NCBI GenBank assembly: GCA_033791105.1
Contig: JASJHI010000281.1
Coordinates: 1 to 9,935, forward strand
Length of the DNA stretch: 9,935 bases
DNA from: JASJHI01 sp033791105
GTDB lineage: Bacteria > Actinomycetota > Acidimicrobiia > Acidimicrobiales > Ilumatobacteraceae
Direction of reading: 5' to 3'
Numbering within the stretch: position 1 is the stretch's first letter; each line of letters begins with the position of its first letter. The position numbers and the translations under genes were made by a program. Shown piece after piece: positions 1 through 4,477 of this stretch. The notes under the pieces are model-generated. The model worked only from the letters and a program-made list of their open reading frames with translations, was not told the DNA's origin and did not search any database.

Positions 1-13
1 CGTCAGGCTCCAT
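1..13 (-). CDS. Start of a divergent gene leaving the window (unknown product)
   Basis: An ATG on the minus strand at 13-11 opens a frame that stays open to the window edge, giving only Met-Glu-Pro-Asp. It is proposed as a gene start because a TAGGCT hexamer lies 7 nt upstream on the same strand, the arrangement also seen at dut and nadE in this window. An in-frame ATG at 37-35 is an alternative start, with a weak purine-rich stretch upstream. No product can be named from four residues. It would be divergent from dut. Confidence 0.33.
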
Positions 14-20
14 GGTCGGC

Positions 21-26
21 AGCCTA
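21..26 (-). promoter_or_regulatory. Putative -10 element TAGGCT for the divergent left-edge gene
   Basis: TAGGCT on the minus strand fits the actinobacterial TANNNT -10 pattern. It ends 7 nt before the ATG at 13, so transcription would start at or next to the start codon (leaderless). No convincing -35 is visible. Confidence 0.35.
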
Positions 27-113
27 CGAGACACCATCACCGCCCGCGGCTGCGGGTGACCGCCCTCAGAACCGCCCATGAGGCCGATGTGGAACGGTCG
101 ATCCCTGAAGCCG

Positions 114-119
114 TAGCCT
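114..119 (+). promoter_or_regulatory. Putative -10 element TAGCCT for dut
   Basis: TAGCCT fits TANNNT and is followed by 8 nt and then the GTG at 128. No Shine-Dalgarno sequence precedes that GTG, which suits a leaderless transcript. The same hexamer occurs 7 nt upstream of the nadE start. No clear -35 is seen. Confidence 0.4.
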
Positions 120-127
120 GCCGATCC

Positions 128-592
128 GTGACGCAAGCGACCCCTCCCGAGCCGTCTGGCCTCCCGGTTCCGATCGTCCAACTCGATCCGGATCTGCCAC
201 TCCCCGCATACGCCCACGAGGGCGACGCCGGACTCGATCTGTACGCCGCAGAGGACGCGACGCTCGCGGCCCGCGGCGGTCGGGCACTGGTACCTGCGGG
301 GATCTCGATCGCGATCCCGATCGGATATGGCGGCTTCGTGCTCCCGCGCAGCGGGCTCGCGCACAAGCACGGGATCAGCGTGGTCAATGCCCCTGGGCTG
401 ATCGATGCGGCCTATCGGGGCGAGATCAAGGTGATTCTCGTCAACACCGACCCGACCGACGACTACCAGGTCCACCGCGGCGACCGCATCGCCCAGCTCG
501 TGATTCAGGCCGTCGAGCAGGTCGTGTGGCAGGTGACCGACTCACTCGATGGGCTCGACCGCGGGGGTGGCTTCGGCCACTCCGGCCGCTGA
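128..592 (+). CDS. dut: dUTP diphosphatase (dUTPase), trimeric type
   Basis: Hydrolyses dUTP to dUMP and pyrophosphate, keeping uracil out of DNA and supplying dUMP for thymidylate synthesis; cytosolic. All five motifs of the homotrimeric dUTPase family are visible (154-residue numbering): DAGLDLY at 33-39, PRSGLA at 73-78, a GLIDAAYRGE motif at 90-99 with the catalytic-type Asp93 and Tyr96, RGDRIAQL at 117-124, and a C-terminal Gly-rich P-loop-like motif at 145-153. That last motif reads RGGGFGHSG, one residue shorter than the usual RGxGGFGSTG, a small oddity. The 154-aa length matches the family. Start choice: GTG at 128 gives normal length and has a -10-like hexamer 8 nt upstream. In-frame GTG at 89 has a GAGG 5 nt upstream and is the main alternative (167 aa); GTG at 56 is less likely. 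It converges on the Nudix gene. Function is near certain; the start is not. Confidence 0.95.
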   Translation: MTQATPPEPSGLPVPIVQLDPDLPLPAYAHEGDAGLDLYAAEDATLAARGGRALVPAGISIAIPIGYGGFVLPRSGLAHKHGISVVNAPGLIDAAYRGEIKVILVNTDPTDDYQVHRGDRIAQLVIQAVEQVVWQVTDSLDGLDRGGGFGHSGR

Positions 593-607
593 CCGCATCT
601 CTCCACC

Positions 608-633
608 TGCGTTCGCTGCAGCAGCGTCACGCA
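608..633. terminator. Hairpin in the convergent dut/Nudix gap, probable bidirectional terminator
   Basis: TGCGT (608-612) pairs with ACGCA (629-633), and CGCTG (614-618) pairs with CAGCG (622-626). The loop is CAG, and a 1x2 internal loop separates the two helices, giving ten base pairs in total. It lies 15 nt past the dut stop and about 50 nt past the end of the opposing Nudix gene. There is no U-tract on either side, as is common in GC-rich actinobacteria, so termination is inferred from position and symmetry. Confidence 0.5.
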
Positions 634-681
634 CAGTGCCGGGATCAGCGGTAATCGCTCACACTGGGGGCGGCTGGGTGT

Positions 682-1455
682 TCAGCCCCAGGCGAACACC
701 GGCTGCTCGAACTCGTCGACGCGCTCGTTGACCCGCCCGTCGAGTCCGACCCAGCGGAACTGAACCAACACGGCGCCGGTGGGCGCGTGGATCAGGTCGC
801 CGCCGAGCGGCACCTGCACGACTGGCCGGTCGCTCTCGGGGATCGTCACGAAGCGCGGTGAGTCCGATCGCGTCAATTGGTGAAGGCCCACCCGGTAGAC
901 GGCGAGCACCTCGTCCGGGTTCGGCCGCATCTCCACCGATTCGCCGCCCCACACGACCACCGGTGTGATCACGTAGCCAGACCGTGTGGCGTAGTCGTCG
1001 AGCAGCCCCAGCACGGCCGTCTGATGGAGCGAGACACCGATCTCCTCGTCGGTCTCGCGCAGCGCTGCGTCAACCGCCGACTCGCCGTCGTCGAGGCGCC
1101 CGCCGGGCAGCGCCCATTGCGACGCGTGTTTGTTCAGCCCCGCGCTGCGACGGCACAACACGAACGAGGCGCCGCCCGCCACCCCGGTCATCCGACCGTC
1201 GAGACCGGTCGTGTCGGACGGCACAGCCGACATGTCGGCGTCGTCCCACGGGTGGGCATCGTGGTGATCCGAGCCGTGCACAGAGTCGACGACGAGGACG
1301 GCGACCGCGGCGTGACGACGCCCATCGAGCGGCACCATCCGGCGTTCGTGGCGCCCGAGATTGGCGGCGAGCCGATCGCGCAACGGCTGCCCGAACTCGA
1401 CGGGATCGGGAACCAACGGATCGGGGGACGCGCTCGGGTCTCTGATTTCCTCCAC
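682..1455 (-). CDS. Nudix hydrolase, CoA-pyrophosphatase (NudL/NUDT7-8) type
   Basis: Predicted to cleave a nucleoside diphosphate linked to another moiety, probably CoA or acyl-CoA, to a phosphopantetheine product plus 3',5'-ADP; cytosolic. The Nudix box GX5EX7REUXEEXGU lies at residues 119-141 (Gly119, Glu125, Arg133-Glu134, Glu137-Glu138, Gly140). Thr135 sits where an aliphatic residue is usual. Just before it, residues 99-119 (LCRRSAGLNKHAS.., then ALPGG) resemble the CoA-pyrophosphatase signature LLTxRSxxLxxHxGxxxFPGG, which is why CoA is favoured. Between the first two predicted strands (about 48-56 and 97-103) lies an insertion of some 35 residues, rich in His and Asp. At 257 aa it is longer than many CoAses (about 190-210). 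The start is GTG at 1455 without a clear SD; it lies 19 nt after the SRPBCC-PDZ stop, so it is probably the last gene of that operon. Substrate is inferred. Confidence 0.88.
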   Translation of the reverse strand: MEEIRDPSASPDPLVPDPVEFGQPLRDRLAANLGRHERRMVPLDGRRHAAVAVLVVDSVHGSDHHDAHPWDDADMSAVPSDTTGLDGRMTGVAGGASFVLCRRSAGLNKHASQWALPGGRLDDGESAVDAALRETDEEIGVSLHQTAVLGLLDDYATRSGYVITPVVVWGGESVEMRPNPDEVLAVYRVGLHQLTRSDSPRFVTIPESDRPVVQVPLGGDLIHAPTGAVLVQFRWVGLDGRVNERVDEFEQPVFAWG

Positions 1456-1474
1456 CTTGTCAGCCGAGGTGCGG

Positions 1475-2146
1475 TCAGGACGAGTGCGCAGGAGCAGCGG
1501 CGGTCATCAGCACGCCGTCACGGATCCACTCCGCGTCGATGGAGTGCTCGGCGCGGATCAGCACCCGCAGCACCGTGATCAGATCGTCGATCGACGAGAT
1601 CGGGGCGCCGGCCAGCACCACCAGCACGTCGTCCTCGACGAGTCCGAGTTCGTCAGCGAGCCCGCTCGGCTGCACCGCCCCGATGAGGACGCCTCCGGCT
1701 GCCGGTGACATCCCGGCTCCGAGGTCGCCCCACGGACGAACGTGTCGGGACGGATGGACGCCGAGCGCGAGATACGCCTCGATGTCGGCGACGATGTGGC
1801 GCCACCCGACGCCGATGATCTCGTACATCGGGTCGAGCCAGTCGCCGAACTCCGCTTGCGAGACGTCGACCGCTGTGCCGACACCGTCATCGGTGAGGCC
1901 GAACTCGATCAGCGTGCCACCGCACGGCTCGTGGTCCTTGCGCGCCACCAGCCGGTTCGGCGCCTCCGAGGCCAACACGGTCGCACTCGCGTCGAATCCC
2001 GGGAGCCACAGCTGGTCTGCGCGGAGGTCGCCCGGGTCGCCGGGATCTCCCTCGTACGGCGTTCCGGCGAAGGTCGTCAATCGATCCCAGACCCTGTCGA
2101 GGCGCGCACCGACGCGGAACTGCGCGTCGAACCGGTCACGGCCCAC
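1475..2146 (-). CDS. SRPBCC-domain protein fused to a C-terminal PDZ domain
   Basis: About 223 aa. Residues 5-133 look like a START/Bet v1-like (SRPBCC) hydrophobic-ligand domain: an N-terminal strand of the FDAQFRVGARLDRVWDRL type, a central strand that carries Leu, Val and Ala before a KDHEP loop, then a Thr-Leu-Ile-Glu-Phe strand, and a long C-terminal amphipathic helix ending near EAYLALG. Residues about 145-220 read as a PDZ domain: a Gly-Val-Leu-Ile strand, a PSGLADELGL helix start, a DDVLVVLAG strand, a Ser-Ile-Asp-Asp-Leu helix and a final strand with an Arg-Asp-Gly turn. No signal peptide or membrane segment is seen, so it is probably cytosolic. The start could be GTG at 2149, directly abutting the upstream stop, or GTG at 2146. 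The second is chosen because AGGAG at 2157-2153 is then 6 nt away. Function unknown; a ligand-sensing adaptor is one guess. Operon with the split-barrel gene and Nudix gene. Confidence 0.82.
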   Translation of the reverse strand: MGRDRFDAQFRVGARLDRVWDRLTTFAGTPYEGDPGDPGDLRADQLWLPGFDASATVLASEAPNRLVARKDHEPCGGTLIEFGLTDDGVGTAVDVSQAEFGDWLDPMYEIIGVGWRHIVADIEAYLALGVHPSRHVRPWGDLGAGMSPAAGGVLIGAVQPSGLADELGLVEDDVLVVLAGAPISSIDDLITVLRVLIRAEHSIDAEWIRDGVLMTAAAPAHSS

Positions 2147-2149
2147 CAC

Positions 2150-2629
2150 TCACTCCTGCCAGGTGAGCAACTCGCCCGTTCCCTGCATCAAGAGAGTGCC
2201 CGGGAAGACGCGCAGTGACGTCGGATGCAGCCGGAGAACACCGAAACCTTCGCTGTCGGCGGACTCCCACCCGGGGATCATGCTGGGGTCGTATCCGACC
2301 GGCTGGGGGCCGTTCACGAAGCGCTCCCACCCCGCGTGTTTTGACGCCACGTCATTCTCCCAGACGGTCGTGCACTCGGCGGTGCACACGTCCTGGGACG
2401 CATCCCAGTACGTCAGCGAGATCCTCGGCTCGTGATCGAGATGCTTCGCCTTGACCGACATCGGGCTGGTCAGGATCCACCCTGTGAGCGCGTCGCCATC
2501 CCACTCCCAGATCGGATGGAGCACCCGCGTGCGCGGCTGGCCGGAAGCATCGACAGTGGCGACGGTCGCCCAGACGATCCGGTGTGCGGTCTCGATGAAT
2601 GCAAGGGCGGTGTCTGCGAGTGTGGTCAT
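2150..2629 (-). CDS. Pyridoxamine 5'-phosphate oxidase-fold (split beta-barrel) flavin/F420-type protein
   Basis: 159 aa. The sequence has the PNPOx-like split-barrel pattern: an N-terminal helix, then VWATVATVDASGQPRTRVLHP (20-40 region, quoted loosely) typical of the first beta hairpin that cradles the cofactor phosphate, a WEWDGDALTGWI strand pair, SVKAKHLDHEPRISLTYW as the next helix and strand, and a C-terminal VLRLHPTSLRVF strand. Family members bind FMN, F420 or haem and reduce or sense small molecules; which one applies here cannot be told from sequence alone. The start ATG at 2629 is well supported by GGGAG six nt upstream (2640-2636). A longer open frame upstream lacks the family pattern. 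Its stop TGA directly abuts the next gene, in the same frame. It lies 56 nt after nadE and may have its own promoter (TAGGCT at 2669-2664). It is not pdxH itself: too short and lacking the PdxH C-terminus. Confidence 0.85.
   Translation of the reverse strand: MTTLADTALAFIETAHRIVWATVATVDASGQPRTRVLHPIWEWDGDALTGWILTSPMSVKAKHLDHEPRISLTYWDASQDVCTAECTTVWENDVASKHAGWERFVNGPQPVGYDPSMIPGWESADSEGFGVLRLHPTSLRVFPGTLLMQGTGELLTWQE
2153..2157 (-). promoter_or_regulatory. Ribosome binding site AGGAG for the SRPBCC-PDZ gene
   Basis: AGGAG on the minus strand lies inside the last codons of the upstream gene. Spacing is 3 nt to GTG 2149 (too short) and 6 nt to GTG 2146 (usual), which is the reason for preferring the second start. 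The overlap implies translational coupling of the two genes. Confidence 0.6.
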
Positions 2630-2663
2630 GGTTGTCTCCCCGGTCGGCGCTGCTCTGGCGAGG

Positions 2664-2669
2664 AGCCTA
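2664..2669 (-). promoter_or_regulatory. Putative -10 element TAGGCT in the nadE/split-barrel gap
   Basis: TAGGCT on the minus strand lies 34 nt before the ATG at 2629. A transcript starting about 7 nt downstream would have a leader of roughly 28 nt including the GGGAG site. The split-barrel gene could thus be transcribed from here as well as by read-through from nadE. No -35 is clear. Confidence 0.33.
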
Positions 2670-2685
2670 TTGCAGGGCGGACCCG

Positions 2686-4404
2686 TCAGCCGCGGTAGCC
2701 GTTGGTGATGGGGAGACGGCGGTCCTTGCCGAAGGCCTTGGTGGTCACGCGGACGCCCGGCGGGCACTGGCGCCGCTTGTACTCGGCGATGTCGACGAGC
2801 CGCGTGATGCGCCGCACCAACTCCTCGTCGTATCCGAGATCGACGATCTCGCCGGCGGTGCGGTCGTCCTCCACGTACAGCTCGAGGATCGGGTCGAGCA
2901 CCTCGTACGACGGCAGGCTCTGGTCGTCGCGCTGGTCGGGGCGCAGCTCGGCCGACGGCGGTTTGGTGATGACACCCTCTGGCACGATCTCGCGACCGGC
3001 TCGCCGGTTGACATACCGGCAGAGGTCGTAGATCCGCAGTTTGAGAACGTCCTTGATGACCGCGTAGCCACCGACGGAGTCGCCATAGATCGTGAAGTAG
3101 CCGACCGCCATCTCACTCTTGTTGCCGGTGGTCAGCACCATCCAGCCGAATTCGTTCGACAGCGCCATGAGGAGCTGCCCGCGGCAACGGCTCTGGATGT
3201 TCTCATAGGTGAGACCGGGTTCGCGGCCCTCGAACGAGGGGCCGAGCATGTCGAGATACGCCTGGAACGCTGGCTCGATCGGGATCGTGCGGTAGTCGAG
3301 TCCGAGGTTCTCCGCGAGCGCGGCAGCGTCCGATTTCGAGTGATCGCTCGAGTAGCGGGACGGCATGGAGACGCCGTGGACGTGATCGGGCCCGAGCGCG
3401 TCGGCCGCGATACATGCGACGATCGTCGAGTCGATGCCGCCCGAGAGTCCGATCACGACGTCCGTGAAACCGTTCTCGCGGCAGTAGTCGCGAGTGCCGA
3501 GCACGAGCGCGTCGTACAGCTCACGGTCCGGATCGAGGTAATCGGCGACGGTCGACGGCAACGTCGCGTCGTGGACGACCGGCGCCGACGAAACATGGAC
3601 GGTGGGGAGCAGCGCCTCGGTCGCGCGTCCCCGCGGATCGAGGAGGCGCTTGCGGTACACGGGCGGGATCGAGACATCGACGATCAGGAGCTCCTCGGTG
3701 AACTGGGCGGCCCGACCGAGCATCTCACCAGCGTGATCGACGACGATCGAACCGCCATCGAAAAGGAGTTCGTCCTGGCCGCCCACCTGGTTGACGTAGA
3801 CGATCGCACAGTGCGCATCGGCCGCCCGCGTCGACACGATGCGCTCGCGCAGTTCGACCTTGCCCGCGTGGAACGGTGAGCCGTTGATGTTGATGTTGAG
3901 CTCGGCGCCCGCCGCCGCCTGCTCGGCGAGCGGGCCGGTCGGGCTCCAGATGTCCTCGCAGATCGACACTCCGACCTTGACCCCGCCGATCTCGTACAAC
4001 TCGAGGGGGTCCGAGTCGTGGCCGGGGGTGAAGTAGCGCTGCTCATCGAACACCATGCTGTTGGGGAGCAGGCGCTTGTGATAGGTGCCGATCATCTCGC
4101 CCCCTGCACACACCGCAGCGGCGTTGTAGAGGTCGCGGTCCTGATCGACGAATCCCAGCACAGCCGCGCACCGACCGGTGCGAGTCGCGAACTTCGAGAG
4201 CACCCCGATGTTGTCGGACACGAATCCGGGCTTCAGCACGAGATCTTCGGGCGGATAGCCGACGGTCGCGAGCTCGGGGAACGCGACGATGTCGCACCCG
4301 GCCTCCTCGGCGCGGTCGTAGGCCTCTGTGAGGCGCGCGAGGTTGCCCTCGAGATCGCCGACCGTCGGGTTGAGCTGGGCGAGCGCGACACGGAGCACCG
4401 TCAC
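2686..4404 (-). CDS. nadE: Glutamine-dependent NAD(+) synthetase
   Basis: Makes NAD from deamido-NAD (nicotinate adenine dinucleotide), ATP and glutamine-derived ammonia, the last step of NAD biosynthesis; cytosolic. 572 aa, the usual size for the two-domain form. Residues 1 to about 270 are a nitrilase-fold glutaminase with the Glu-Lys-Cys triad: Glu44 in FPELATVGYPPEDL, Lys110 in YHKRLLPN, Cys149 in VSICEDIW. The C-terminal half is an ATP-pyrophosphatase synthetase with the P-loop motif LSGGIDS at 320-326, then TGNKSEMAVGYFTIYGD and a KPPSAELRPDQRDD motif, ending near residue 572. All key residues are present. The start GTG at 4404 fits family N-termini and lies 7 nt after a TAGCCT -10-like element; GTG at 4398 is an alternative. 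The open frame continues a further 303 nt upstream, but that part is only the antisense of the acylase signal and linker region. Divergent from the acylase gene; first gene of a possible four-gene unit. Confidence 0.97.
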   Translation of the reverse strand: MTVLRVALAQLNPTVGDLEGNLARLTEAYDRAEEAGCDIVAFPELATVGYPPEDLVLKPGFVSDNIGVLSKFATRTGRCAAVLGFVDQDRDLYNAAAVCAGGEMIGTYHKRLLPNSMVFDEQRYFTPGHDSDPLELYEIGGVKVGVSICEDIWSPTGPLAEQAAAGAELNININGSPFHAGKVELRERIVSTRAADAHCAIVYVNQVGGQDELLFDGGSIVVDHAGEMLGRAAQFTEELLIVDVSIPPVYRKRLLDPRGRATEALLPTVHVSSAPVVHDATLPSTVADYLDPDRELYDALVLGTRDYCRENGFTDVVIGLSGGIDSTIVACIAADALGPDHVHGVSMPSRYSSDHSKSDAAALAENLGLDYRTIPIEPAFQAYLDMLGPSFEGREPGLTYENIQSRCRGQLLMALSNEFGWMVLTTGNKSEMAVGYFTIYGDSVGGYAVIKDVLKLRIYDLCRYVNRRAGREIVPEGVITKPPSAELRPDQRDDQSLPSYEVLDPILELYVEDDRTAGEIVDLGYDEELVRRITRLVDIAEYKRRQCPPGVRVTTKAFGKDRRLPITNGYRG

Positions 4405-4411
4405 CCCCGAA

Positions 4412-4417
4412 AGGCTA
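4412..4417 (-). promoter_or_regulatory. Putative -10 element TAGCCT for nadE
   Basis: TAGCCT on the minus strand is followed by 7 nt and then the GTG at 4404. No SD sits at normal distance from that GTG; a run of Gs directly abuts it. This fits a leaderless transcript. The hexamer is identical to the one at dut. Confidence 0.45.
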
Positions 4418-4463
4418 CTCGCAGACCATTGCGTCCCTCTGCAACAAATGACCTCTGATCTGG

Positions 4464-4469
4464 CACTAT
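4464..4469 (+). promoter_or_regulatory. Possible -10 element CACTAT for the acylase gene
   Basis: CACTAT matches TATAAT at its three most telling places only in part (second A, fifth A, last T). It is followed by 8 nt and the GTG at 4478. An AAAGG at 4471-4475 is only 2 nt from the GTG, too close for a normal SD. TTGCGT at 4429-4434 is a -35-like word but is too distant. Confidence 0.25.
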
Positions 4470-4477
4470 GAAAGGTC

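Noticed and set aside
56..127. Longer dut starting at GTG 56
   Set aside because: No ribosome binding site; the added residues are unlike dUTPase N-termini. GTG 89 with GAGG remains possible and is noted with dut.
877..1578. A 233-codon plus-strand frame across the Nudix gene
   Set aside because: The Nudix box and upstream signature are on the other strand, and the plus frame is low-complexity His/Arg-rich shadow.
2630..2767. N-terminal extension of the split-barrel protein to 2767
   Set aside because: It overlaps the conserved C-terminus of nadE, while ATG 2629 has a good ribosome binding site and a family-like start.
2599..3879. A 426-codon open frame on the plus strand, antisense to nadE
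   Set aside because: It is the mirror of a conserved, complete NAD synthetase. Its translation is rich in Arg, Asp and Val with no recognisable motif, as expected from GC-rich antisense frames.
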